Source: a virus. From it: a stretch of DNA of 23,756 nt. Under the pieces are notes generated by a model. The model made no database searches. It saw only the letters and a list, made by a program, of their open reading frames with translations, and had not been told where the DNA came from. The stretch lies in IMG/VR virus record IMGVR_UViG_3300009149_000284, positions 1 through 23,756 of that record; one strand, given 5' to 3'. Of this stretch, positions 1 to 6,590 are shown in pieces. The position numbers were made by a program, and so were the translations under genes. Numbering within the stretch: position 1 is the stretch's first letter; every line of letters begins with the position of its first letter.

Positions 1-108
1 AGCCTGTTTTAGACGTCCTACGTAACGTATGGCAAAACCATATCCTGCCTTTTTGAATTCCAGTGCTTTTTCAAAAGATAATTTTACATTACAATCAAAT
101 CCTTTCAT
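1..108 (-). CDS. DUF1906 / Rv2525c-like glycoside-hydrolase-type endolysin, N-terminus only (partial)
   Basis: Only the first 36 codons lie in the window; the gene runs off the left edge. The start is an ATG at 108 preceded by GGAGGAAACAGC. The peptide begins MKGFDCN, continues with an FEKALEFKKAGYGFAIRY stretch, and then reads VGRLKQA. This GFD start followed by an AGY-x-F-x-x-RY strand is characteristic of the TIM-barrel DUF1906 family (Rv2525c-like), used by many Firmicute phages as a peptidoglycan-degrading lysin. The catalytic part and any cell-wall-binding repeats are outside the window, so activity cannot be judged. The start overlaps the upstream membrane-protein gene by four bases (ATGA), which suggests translational coupling within a lysis cassette. 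The family call is fairly good; its role as the endolysin is inferred from position. Confidence 0.65.
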   Translation of the reverse strand, partial: MKGFDCNVKLSFEKALEFKKAGYGFAIRYVGRLKQA

Positions 109-308
109 GCTGTTTCCTCCCTCTCGAGCCTATCTATTCTGTAATGTGCTGATTTTGTGGACTGTTCAACTACAACCATCCTTTCGATAAGTCCGTTGTG
201 TTTGTCTACTTTTTTTTCAAGTTCTCTGATGCGCCACATGACCGCACCAATTGTCACGCCTGCGCTGAATAAATAAACTAACATTTGAATTATTGTACCT
301 TCTTGCAT
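105..308 (-). CDS. Small membrane-anchored coiled-coil protein of the lysis cassette (XhlA-like in size)
   Basis: A 67-residue protein with one hydrophobic segment at about residues 6-25 (IIQMLVYLFSAGVTIGAVMW), then a charged heptad-like region (RELEKKVDKH, later YRIDRLEREE) that should form a coiled coil. The start has a GGGAGGTG site seven bases upstream. It lies between the structural operon and the lysin and overlaps the lysin start by four bases, the usual place for holin or holin-accessory genes. XhlA-type proteins normally have the coiled coil first and the membrane helix last; here the order is reversed, so I do not assign the XhlA name. It may be a holin partner or an anchor near the cell-wall lesion. 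Existence of the gene is very likely; function is inferred from context. Confidence 0.7.
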   Translation of the reverse strand: MQEGTIIQMLVYLFSAGVTIGAVMWRIRELEKKVDKHNGLIERMVVVEQSTKSAHYRIDRLEREETA

Positions 309-324
309 TTTGCACCTCCCGCGT

Positions 325-353
325 ATTATAATGTAAAGACCTTCCTTTATTCA
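325..353 (-). promoter_or_regulatory. Candidate promoter for the lysis genes
   Basis: On the minus strand a perfect TATAAT occupies 330-325. It lies between the terminator at 379-413 and the start at 308. Seventeen bases upstream is TGAATA (353-348), only 3 of 6 matches to TTGACA, so the -35 is weak. The terminator just upstream means the lysis genes need either readthrough or a promoter here, which supports the call. In an A+T-rich sequence an isolated TATAAT can occur by chance. Confidence 0.35.
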
Positions 354-378
354 CCCGCGTGGGTAATTGGAAGGCATG

Positions 379-413
379 AAAAAGGCCGTTGGTATTTGCG
401 TACCTTCGGCCTT
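379..413 (-). terminator. Rho-independent terminator after the Tal-like gene
   Basis: Read on the minus strand, AAGGCCG (413-407) pairs perfectly with CGGCCTT (388-382). Inside it, GGTA and TACC (404-401 with 394-391) form a second four-pair stem, separated from the first by A-A mismatches. A run of T residues follows and the transcript continues as CATGCC. It begins 18 bases after the stop codon of the tail gene and is the strongest terminator candidate in the window, probably marking the end of the tail transcription unit. Confidence 0.8.
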
Positions 414-430
414 CTGCTTTAATTCATGTT

Positions 431-2254
431 TTAATAATTGCCTCCGCCTCGGCTCTGGACGAATATTTGCTTAACTATTGCCGCCGTTATCCTTGCGAGC
501 CCTGTAGGATTATTGCCCGTTATTCCCGGATAAATCTCTACCATATGCCATGCACCACGGGATACCTTCCCTCCGGTTAGCGATAGATAAGGCACTATAT
601 CAATATCATTTCCAGTAAGCTCCGTTATTGGTATAGTTGAGCCATCTACCTTTATCACTACTGTAGTCGGCAAATAACCAAACTCATATATACCATAATC
701 TATATCATGAACGTGATCTGGTAATTCAGTTTCATGTTGATGGGTAAAATTGTTTAAGTTTATCGTATGGATGTGTCCTCTTAATTTATGATTATGAGTT
801 ATATCAGATATATCGTGATTATGATTTTCAAAGTCGCTCGCTTCTTCTGGTGTTGACGCTTTTTCTCTATATGCAGTTGCACTTAATCCAGTATATGAGC
901 TTCCTGTAGTTGCGACAGGATCTACTGAAACATCCCAACTCCAAACATTTTCAGTCGACGTAACTCCAGTTAATCTCGAATCACTTGTAACGGTATCAGC
1001 TCCGCCGCCTTTAGTAGCTTGTTCGTATGCCCTAAAATTACTTGTCTCATATGTCAGCAAACACTTGTTTACAGCCACACATTCCGAGGGTACATAAAAC
1101 TTTATCGTAGCCGGATGCGTGTTATCGCAGTTATCCTGATAATCATTACTGTCAATATTAGTTGCTCCTTGTGCGTACACATCATTTATGTGCTGCCGAT
1201 TTTGCAAACTGGTTGTAGTATCAGCAGAATCCAATATTTTATTGCTTATTTGCACCATTATATCGCCGGGATTGCCAGTCAGATCGGATTTGCTTACCGA
1301 AACAATTCTGGCCGTGAAGCTTACAATATCAATATCATATACTGCAACCATAATCCCGGGATCACGGAAGCGGTCAAGGGAATCTCCTGAGATGGAATAA
1401 ATATCTGCACCGTTTACATTATACGATTTGCGAGGGATTTTTATTGTCTCTAAGTATGCTTCTGCTTTTGCTTTTAAAGTTGCAGCATTTTCCTCTGTTT
1501 TATCAATAAACGGTGCAGAAATAACTCCATATATTCCAATTGTTGAAGCATCAATATAAGCCACACCTCCGTTTACATCTTTAATCGTGAGCTGGTTTAT
1601 ACCTTCGCCGTATCCAAGAGGATATAGCCGTGTGACAATGTAACTCGGGTCATTATCTTCTGATATATCAATGAGATTCTTTTTGCTCATTATTCTGGCC
1701 GTAGCTGTCATAGATGGTTGTATTAGATTCAATATCCATGGATATATCTCAGTATTCCAAGTCCATTGATATTCGCTTGAATAGGCTTTTGGCAAACTAA
1801 ATAAGGCACTTAACAGATTTTCATTCTCCCATTTGTAATCGTAAATTTCAGCAAAATCTACAGTGCCAACTTGCCAACGCGCTATTGATTGATATCCCAA
1901 AATAGTTTCGATATTTTCAGCAGGTATTAATCCTGTCGTTTGGTTATACTGAAACATAATATCATCCAATAATGTTGATAGTACATGTTCGCATTGATAT
2001 GTAATTATTTTACTATCAGCGTTTTTATTGAATTTTGATGGAAGAATCCTGAACAAGTCAACTCGTTCTCTGCTATCGAAAATCTCAACATACCGAAATG
2101 CTAAACATTCCTCTTTTTTAGAATCGTCTGCCGGTAAACTAAATTGTGCTGTCCAGATTTCGTTCAAGCGTTTATCATATCTTATTCCGAAAGCATTTTG
2201 TAAAACAGCGACAGGATTTGATGTACTTATGCTATAATCATAAACTTTTATCAA
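431..2254 (-). CDS. Tal-like tail-tip protein (prophage tail endopeptidase family) with a His-rich HxH segment
   Basis: A 607-residue protein from the TTG at 2254, which follows GAAGGAGGG at good spacing. The N-terminal ~350 residues resemble the gp27-like baseplate-hub domain of Siphoviridae Tal / prophage-tail proteins: an opening beta strand (IKVYDYSIS), a duplicated beta-rich body, IIVSF-type strands around RIVSVSKSDLTG and a QISNKILD segment. Residues ~478-516 carry five HxH motifs (HNH, HNH, HIH, HQH, HVH), as in metal-binding tail needles and receptor-binding tips. The C-terminus is beta-rich and Gly-ended. Tal normally follows Dit directly; here it is the last tail gene, more than 5 kb from Dit and behind a terminator. 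The reading frame is also open 29 codons further upstream (see 2255-2341). No peptidase active site could be identified by eye. Role: tail-tip hub and host contact. Confidence 0.75.
   Translation of the reverse strand: MIKVYDYSISTSNPVAVLQNAFGIRYDKRLNEIWTAQFSLPADDSKKEECLAFRYVEIFDSRERVDLFRILPSKFNKNADSKIITYQCEHVLSTLLDDIMFQYNQTTGLIPAENIETILGYQSIARWQVGTVDFAEIYDYKWENENLLSALFSLPKAYSSEYQWTWNTEIYPWILNLIQPSMTATARIMSKKNLIDISEDNDPSYIVTRLYPLGYGEGINQLTIKDVNGGVAYIDASTIGIYGVISAPFIDKTEENAATLKAKAEAYLETIKIPRKSYNVNGADIYSISGDSLDRFRDPGIMVAVYDIDIVSFTARIVSVSKSDLTGNPGDIMVQISNKILDSADTTTSLQNRQHINDVYAQGATNIDSNDYQDNCDNTHPATIKFYVPSECVAVNKCLLTYETSNFRAYEQATKGGGADTVTSDSRLTGVTSTENVWSWDVSVDPVATTGSSYTGLSATAYREKASTPEEASDFENHNHDISDITHNHKLRGHIHTINLNNFTHQHETELPDHVHDIDYGIYEFGYLPTTVVIKVDGSTIPITELTGNDIDIVPYLSLTGGKVSRGAWHMVEIYPGITGNNPTGLARITAAIVKQIFVQSRGGGNY
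707..823 (-). other. Histidine-rich HxH metal-binding segment in the Tal-like protein
   Basis: The 39 codons here encode five HxH motifs spaced 5 to 10 residues apart. Repeated HxH pairs are known from trimeric phage tips (for example T4 gp12-type and contractile-needle tips), where three chains coordinate iron or zinc along the fibre axis. The motifs are read directly from the sequence; metal binding is inference. Confidence 0.6.
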
Positions 2255-2341
2255 GCTTTTCCCTCCTTCAACTCTGGAAGAGCCACAAAATAATAATAAT
2301 ATAATAGGTATAATCAATAATAATTTTTTAATAAAAATCAA
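2255..2341 (-). other. In-frame hydrophobic leader upstream of the Tal-like gene
   Basis: Twenty-nine codons in frame with the tail gene, from a TTG at 2341, encode a Lys-Lys pair followed by a very hydrophobic run (LLLIIPIILLLF) and then CGSSRVEGGKS. It resembles a signal peptide or lipoprotein leader, though LLFC is a poor lipobox. An AGGAGG lies only one base from the TTG, too close for normal initiation, so whether the leader is translated is doubtful. The hydrophobic character could partly reflect A+T-rich codons (TTA, ATT, ATA). Confidence 0.35.
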
Positions 2342-2357
2342 TCCTCCTTAAAAATGC

Positions 2358-2389
2358 AAAACAAAAGACCCGCTTTTTAGCAGGCCTTT
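2358..2389 (-). terminator. Rho-independent terminator between the aspartyl protease and Tal-like genes
   Basis: On the minus strand AAAGGCCTGCT (2389-2379), an AAAA loop and AGCGGGTCTTT (2374-2364) form an 11-pair stem that includes two G-U pairs, followed by TGTTTT. It starts 17 bases after the stop of the protease gene. With the promoter at 3296-3324 it brackets the two-gene accessory unit. Confidence 0.65.
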
Positions 2390-2405
2390 GTTCATACAAT
2401 TATTT

Positions 2406-2966
2406 TTACGCCAATGCTCCGCAACATTTTTTATATTTTTTACCACTTCCACAAGTGCAGGGGTCATTTCTTCCAACTTTGTCACTATGGGCTTGTTTGT
2501 TCTGCGGCATATTAACAAAACTTATTTCTCTCGTGGAAGGAAATCTATATGTAAACACTGTTTTGCCTTGGAAATTAGATACTGCAAAATCTCCCCGTCC
2601 AATAACATCCATTCCAACTAATAAATCCGCACCGTTAACAACAGCTTCTGTAACCCTGAGCCCATTTATTACTACCCTATTTGGTAGCAATAAATCAATA
2701 ATGTAAACGTTGGTTTGTTTTACTCCACCAGCATTGTGTACATTAGCAACACCAACAGGAACCAAGCCACATTCATTTGCAACTCTTTCTGTAATTGCAG
2801 TGCATGTGGCTCTTGTGTCCCATATGGCATTATATTTTGTTTTGGGTGGTTCAGTTAACGGTTTTCCTGCAAGTCTTGTTGTTATTGGATCTGCTACATG
2901 AACCTCGTTGTTTAATACATTTGAGAGTCCATTATAAGTTGTTGTAAAAGAAAGAATACGATCCAA
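2406..2966 (-). CDS. Retroviral-type aspartyl protease fold with C-terminal SEC-C zinc motif; active site DTR
   Basis: A 186-residue protein starting at a TTG (2966) behind CGGAGG. Residues ~45-145 match the bacterial retropepsin-like fold: the first strand and active-site loop [13 protein letters not shown] (47-59), a flap-like VHNAGG region, strand [14 protein letters not shown], and the second conserved block [19 protein letters not shown] (112-130). Residues 165-183 are a SEC-C motif, with cysteines 170, 172, 181 and 182 in [19 protein letters not shown]. The expected active-site triplet is Asp-Thr-Gly; here codon 52 is AGA (Arg), one transition from GGA. Asp50 is kept. A bulky Arg in the fireman's-grip loop would probably impair dimeric catalysis, so the protein may be inactive or altered. 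It pairs with the small gene just upstream and is followed by a terminator. It is not a virion protein by homology; it reads as accessory cargo. Confidence 0.8.
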   Translation of the reverse strand: MDRILSFTTTYNGLSNVLNNEVHVADPITTRLAGKPLTEPPKTKYNAIWDTRATCTAITERVANECGLVPVGVANVHNAGGVKQTNVYIIDLLLPNRVVINGLRVTEAVVNGADLLVGMDVIGRGDFAVSNFQGKTVFTYRFPSTREISFVNMPQNKQAHSDKVGRNDPCTCGSGKKYKKCCGALA

Positions 2967-2986
2967 ATATTTGACCTCCGTATATT

Positions 2987-3247
2987 TCAGTTAATAAAAT
3001 GAACCCTTGAGTGAAACGTCTGCATGTAACATTCATCGTTTGCTTCGCATTTCTGTATAAGAAAAGTTCCCAGTGGATCTGTTTTTTGGGTTTTAATGAT
3101 AGCTGTGTCAAAACTATCATAAACCCCCAAAACCTGATTATTCTTAATAGCTAGGTATTTCCCTTCGTATTTTTTCACAAGATCTTCGCGATTGGTCATA
3201 AAAAAGTCAAATTCATCCTTAAGTATAACTTTTGCATCATTGTTCAT
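2987..3247 (-). CDS. DUF5678-like small protein, partner of the aspartyl protease
   Basis: An 86-residue protein from the ATG at 3247 (AGAGGAGGAG upstream); an in-frame ATG at 3256 is also possible. Longer versions would begin upstream of the promoter at 3296-3324 and are unlikely. The core [20 protein letters not shown], followed by a helix and [10 protein letters not shown] and ending in QTFHSRVHF, is the signature of small bacterial proteins of the DUF5678 type. From memory these often sit beside retropepsin-like aspartyl protease genes. Function is unknown; it may be a regulator, chaperone or substrate of the protease. Twenty bases separate it from the protease gene, so they are co-transcribed. 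I see no membrane segment or signal peptide. Confidence 0.75.
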   Translation of the reverse strand: MNNDAKVILKDEFDFFMTNREDLVKKYEGKYLAIKNNQVLGVYDSFDTAIIKTQKTDPLGTFLIQKCEANDECYMQTFHSRVHFIN

Positions 3248-3295
3248 ATACAACATCTCCTCCTCTAATCCATTAATATGAATCAAAGTATTATA

Positions 3296-3324
3296 ATTAT
3301 ACAGTATATCGACTAAAATAACAA
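3296..3324 (-). promoter_or_regulatory. Promoter of the DUF5678-like / aspartyl protease unit
   Basis: Minus strand: -35 TTGTTA (3324-3319, four of six consensus), a 17-base spacer, and -10 TATAAT (3301-3296, perfect). Transcription would start near 3289, about 40 bases before the ATG at 3247. Good spacing and position immediately ahead of a gene pair that ends in a terminator make it convincing for a vegetative sigma factor. Confidence 0.65.
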
Positions 3325-3401
3325 TAAGATTTATATACAATTATATTTACGATTGTATGTGCAGCTTTATCATCTGATACGCATTATAGTCCTTACGTGA
3401 A

Positions 3402-4310
3402 TTACTTAGTTAACACAATATGAGAGTTTTTTATGCCTAATTCACTCACTTTATACTTAGCCAAAAAATACTCATCAATACTCATATTCAATAATATTTT
3501 TAGGTCTATTTCGCTTGGCATATTAGGATTGTCTTCTAATATTTTAAAATCTGAGTTTTTAATAAAGTTTAAATAGTCTTTGTGCCTTAATCTATTTTGG
3601 TAATGTAAGCTCGGGTTGAATTTCCTCCATTCGTTTTTTGAATATTTTAAAAAATTATACTTTGTTATTGAACGGTCAAAATATGCCCAGTGATCCTGAT
3701 AATCAATTATTACTGACATAATACCATTAGGTTTTAGTACACGATAACATTCTTTTAAAATATTCGTCATTATATTCTCTGGAATATGCTCAAATGTAAC
3801 ATTAGATACAATAAAATCAATTGAATCATCTTGAAAATTTGTTTTTTGAGCATCTTGTGGAGCCTCATACTCTAAATTGAAATTGTTTTTTAATATATAA
3901 TCAATATTTGCCTTATTTATAGGAGGTAAGCCATGCGGAACACTAAAATTAAATACCTCTCTGTTTAATTTTATAAGTTCTAATGTATTGCTAATTAATT
4001 CAGGAAATATAAGTCTTCTTACGTCTATGCAGTGCAAGCGTTTCATACCTTTGCTGCTGCAACATAATGGTGCCATTAAATCCCAACCAGCACCAAATTC
4101 GTAATATATAGAATCCTTAATCTTCGTCTGCGAATATTTTTCATATGCGTTTAAATGTTTTTGCACTTTATCTCTATAATGATTTTCAAATGCTTCAAAC
4201 TTAATTGGTAGTGTTTTTGTAATATACTTCTGAAAATAATAATTTAAATAAACGCCACTGTTGAGTTTTGAAAAAACTTTTTGTAATAAACACTTGTAAT
4301 AAAATTTCAT
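3402..4310 (-). CDS. Class I SAM-dependent methyltransferase (Methyltransf_11-like), accessory gene
   Basis: A 302-residue protein; the second ATG (4310) is chosen because AAGGGAG lies nine bases upstream, while the first (4316) leaves only three. It has the Rossmann methyltransferase motifs: motif I YYEFGAGWDL (~69-78), an acidic CIDVRR strand end (~94-99), a DDSIDFIVSNVTFEHIPE block (motif IV region, ~161-178) and YRVLKPNGIMSVIID (~189-203). The N-terminal ~60 residues are basic and helical. The substrate cannot be told; such enzymes near tail-spike genes often modify surface polysaccharide or act on small molecules. The gene is visibly richer in A+T than the structural genes and stands between tail genes where no phage structural gene is expected, so horizontal acquisition (a moron) is likely. 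Confidence 0.8.
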   Translation of the reverse strand: MKFYYKCLLQKVFSKLNSGVYLNYYFQKYITKTLPIKFEAFENHYRDKVQKHLNAYEKYSQTKIKDSIYYEFGAGWDLMAPLCCSSKGMKRLHCIDVRRLIFPELISNTLELIKLNREVFNFSVPHGLPPINKANIDYILKNNFNLEYEAPQDAQKTNFQDDSIDFIVSNVTFEHIPENIMTNILKECYRVLKPNGIMSVIIDYQDHWAYFDRSITKYNFLKYSKNEWRKFNPSLHYQNRLRHKDYLNFIKNSDFKILEDNPNMPSEIDLKILLNMSIDEYFLAKYKVSELGIKNSHIVLTK

Positions 4311-4348
4311 ATACATATACTCCCTTAATTTAATTTAATATATTTAAT

Positions 4349-4383
4349 TCTACATTATTTTATAGTTGCATGTCTACATTATA
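4349..4383 (-). promoter_or_regulatory. Candidate promoter with paired 10-base direct repeats upstream of the methyltransferase
   Basis: The minus strand carries TATAAT at 4383-4378, about 70 bases before the methyltransferase start, without a convincing -35. The sequence ATAATGTAGA occurs twice (4382-4373 and 4358-4349), 24 bases apart, and the first copy overlaps the -10. This could be an operator-like arrangement or chance in very A+T-rich DNA. The 4317-4438 gap holds nothing else I recognise. Confidence 0.3.
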
Positions 4384-4438
4384 GTAAAAATTTATTTCTA
4401 AATTGATTTAACTTTCTACCAATAAAGCGACATTGATA

Positions 4439-4576
4439 TCAGCACTGGGAGTATAGTCTGAGGAGTTCGTCAAACACATATTCATTAGAAAATGCAAATT
4501 CTACTATTGCACCATTTGTTACTGCATCAATTAAAGCCTGTATTTGAGATACAGTCATATTTTTGTTTATATGCAC
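4439..4576 (-). CDS. Small uncharacterised phage protein downstream of the tail spike
   Basis: A 45-residue protein taken from a GTG at 4576 (TTAGGA eight bases upstream); the next start is the ATG at 4558. The frame is open upstream into the tail-spike gene, but that part reads as out-of-frame spike sequence. The peptide has a helix (MTVSQIQALIDAV) and a conserved-looking block IVEFAFSNEYVFDELLRLYS. Similar short ORFs that begin with an HINKNMTV-like sequence follow tail-fibre genes in Firmicute phages, from memory. No function can be assigned; a fibre-associated chaperone is possible. Confidence 0.5.
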   Translation of the reverse strand: MHINKNMTVSQIQALIDAVTNGAIVEFAFSNEYVFDELLRLYSQC

Positions 4577-4596
4577 TTTAAAATTCCTAATGCATA

Positions 4597-6516
4597 TTAA
4601 ACCGTTGTTCCTGCCCCATCTACCCAAACAGGAGTTGTCGTGTGAGGCGTTTTGCACCATATCGGTTTGTTTAATGTTGTATCAAAATACTGCATTCCTG
4701 CGACTTGCCATGTTGGTCTGCTTGCTGTATCACCTGCTAATATAAGCGGAACGTAATAATTTGAACCGTTTGAAAGAGTAGTTGCCGTTTGTGCATATCT
4801 AGTCCATCCTAACACATTTCTTTCCAACACATTAGCGTTAAGGTAAAAAGCATTTAATACACCTCCGACACTTCCACCAAAGTTTGTGCCATCTGAACCA
4901 AGGGTTGGAGTTTTTAATCCTAGTATAATATTATTCATAGTATATATAGGTGTTTCCACATACCAGTCCCAGTATGAACCCATAAATTTAATTAATGGTA
5001 ACATACCCCGTATAGTTGGATTTTCATCTGGAGAAACATATACACGATTAATATTTGCTCCCATTTGAGCCGCCGCCGAATATTTGAAACGGCTTGCAGT
5101 ATTAACGGTTAATCTTAATTTTTCAATTTCTAAATCAAAATACGTGCCACCGTTCCATAAATAACCCTTATTAGTTGCTCCCATTTCAACTGTCATTTGT
5201 TTTATCTTTAAACTTGAACCATTACCGAAAATAACTTCTCCTGTATCAAGATTGCTTTGAATGAGATATGTATTATCTATGGTCACATTACTATTATCAA
5301 GCTTTATAAATCTATCGCAATCAGGGCTTTCACCACCTATTGACGTACAATGAACGTTAGCATAATAAAAGTGAAACATAGTACCTTTACAAAAATCTCC
5401 GTAAACATTTATTAAAGTGGAGTATATACCATTAATATGATACGCAATTTTGTCAGTAGATGCGTAACAATTTTCTAATGTTAAACTTGTACATGATGCA
5501 TTGCTATAAAATCCATAATCACCGTGAAATGTACAATTTTTAAACGACCACGCAAAACCAGTCCCAATATAGAGCGCATATCTGTCGTGCGTGTCTATTG
5601 TTGCATAATCTTTCAAAACCGAAAATGATGTATATTCACAAATGATTCTCGAACCGATTTTTCCATATACTGCATAGGTTATTGCCGCTGTGCTGTCATT
5701 TTTTATTTTTATATTTTCAAAAATTACACCTGTCCAACCATCGTTTATATTTAATGTCGAACCCTTAATTAAAATACAAGTAGCATCTAATGAATAAAGA
5801 GTATCCGTCCCTATCTTTTTAATAGTCGTCCCTGTATTAGCTTCACCGCTTATTATAATAGTAGGAAAGTCATATCCACTTAATTCAGTCGTTACTGTTT
5901 TTATAATTAATGGTTTAGTTGTTTTATATATCCCCAAAGGATGATATATTTTTCCTCCTCCTTTATTATAAACATAATCTAAAATTGCTTGTAGTGCTAA
6001 AGTATCATCAGTAATTCCATCACCTACAGCAGCAATTAATCCATGTCCAAGATATTTTACATTGATTAATAGAGTCGCATAATCTGCCAAATGCGTATTA
6101 TGTTTTGTTTCCCATTTGTCCAATCTGCCATTTAATCCGGTATTTTCCCCTTCGGGACCAAAATCTTCATCCTCAATATCGACTAATGCAGCTGTAACAA
6201 GTGCATCATGTTCTGAGCCGGTAAAGCTAAGATTGTTTACTTGCTGTTGGAGGCTATCAACAGCTCCTTTTACTTCCGTTTCACCGTTCACTTCGCCTGA
6301 ATAGGTCACATTTTGAGCTGCATGCTTGTCTGCAGTACCGGCAACATGCGCTATTACCTGATTATTTATCGCAATAGCATTATCTTTCCATTTTGGCCAT
6401 GCATCTCTTAATTTTGTAATTCCAAGATAATCTTGTAAAGTAGCCATATTATCACTCCCTGTATTTATTGTAGCCAACAAAACAACAACTAAAAGTAAGC
6501 ACATATATTTTTTCAT
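4597..6516 (-). CDS. Tail spike with pectate-lyase-type beta-helix; hydrophobic N-terminal leader in frame
   Basis: The full frame is 639 residues from ATG 6516, behind AGGGGGATAAG. A second ATG at 6447 (residue 24, MATLQDYLG) has its own GGGAG seven bases upstream and is the more likely start of the virion form (616 residues). Residues 1-20 are Lys-Lys plus a hydrophobic core (CLLLVVVLLATI), like a signal peptide. Residues ~24-100 look like a phage tail adaptor (HAAQNVTYSG, then a VKGAVDSLQQQV coil). GDGITDDTLALQ (165-176) and GGGKIYHPLGIY (186-197) are the classic opening of Pectate_lyase_3 beta-helices; the body to ~530 is repetitive beta sequence. The C-terminus ends in a GDTASRPTW...GMQYFDTTLNKPIW motif common in tail fibres. 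Likely role: binding and perhaps cleaving a surface polysaccharide. Catalytic residues cannot be assigned by eye. A consensus promoter lies just upstream, unusual for a gene inside a late operon. Confidence 0.8.
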   Translation of the reverse strand: MKKYMCLLLVVVLLATINTGSDNMATLQDYLGITKLRDAWPKWKDNAIAINNQVIAHVAGTADKHAAQNVTYSGEVNGETEVKGAVDSLQQQVNNLSFTGSEHDALVTAALVDIEDEDFGPEGENTGLNGRLDKWETKHNTHLADYATLLINVKYLGHGLIAAVGDGITDDTLALQAILDYVYNKGGGKIYHPLGIYKTTKPLIIKTVTTELSGYDFPTIIISGEANTGTTIKKIGTDTLYSLDATCILIKGSTLNINDGWTGVIFENIKIKNDSTAAITYAVYGKIGSRIICEYTSFSVLKDYATIDTHDRYALYIGTGFAWSFKNCTFHGDYGFYSNASCTSLTLENCYASTDKIAYHINGIYSTLINVYGDFCKGTMFHFYYANVHCTSIGGESPDCDRFIKLDNSNVTIDNTYLIQSNLDTGEVIFGNGSSLKIKQMTVEMGATNKGYLWNGGTYFDLEIEKLRLTVNTASRFKYSAAAQMGANINRVYVSPDENPTIRGMLPLIKFMGSYWDWYVETPIYTMNNIILGLKTPTLGSDGTNFGGSVGGVLNAFYLNANVLERNVLGWTRYAQTATTLSNGSNYYVPLILAGDTASRPTWQVAGMQYFDTTLNKPIWCKTPHTTTPVWVDGAGTTV

Positions 6517-6556
6517 CTTATCCCCCTATAAATAAATTTTATATATTATAGGAATA

Positions 6557-6584
6557 ATTATATGTTTTTATATATTATTGTCAA
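6557..6584 (-). promoter_or_regulatory. Consensus vegetative promoter ahead of the tail-spike gene
   Basis: Minus strand TTGACA (6584-6579), a 16-base spacer and TATAAT (6562-6557): both hexamers match the consensus at all six positions. It sits in the short gap after the stop codon of the preceding gene (6591) and about 40 bases before ATG 6516. The surrounding DNA is very A+T-rich, but a perfect TTGACA at this spacing is unlikely to be accidental. Confidence 0.75.
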
Positions 6585-6590
6585 CTATTA

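Noticed and set aside
105-308. Firm identification as XhlA haemolysin
   Set aside because: The membrane helix is at the N-terminus and the coiled coil at the C-terminus, the reverse of XhlA, so only a general description is given.
2987-3340. Longer start of the DUF5678-like gene at 3340
   Set aside because: The extra residues cover the promoter at 3296-3324 and have no ribosome site; the family-like sequence begins at MNNDAKV.
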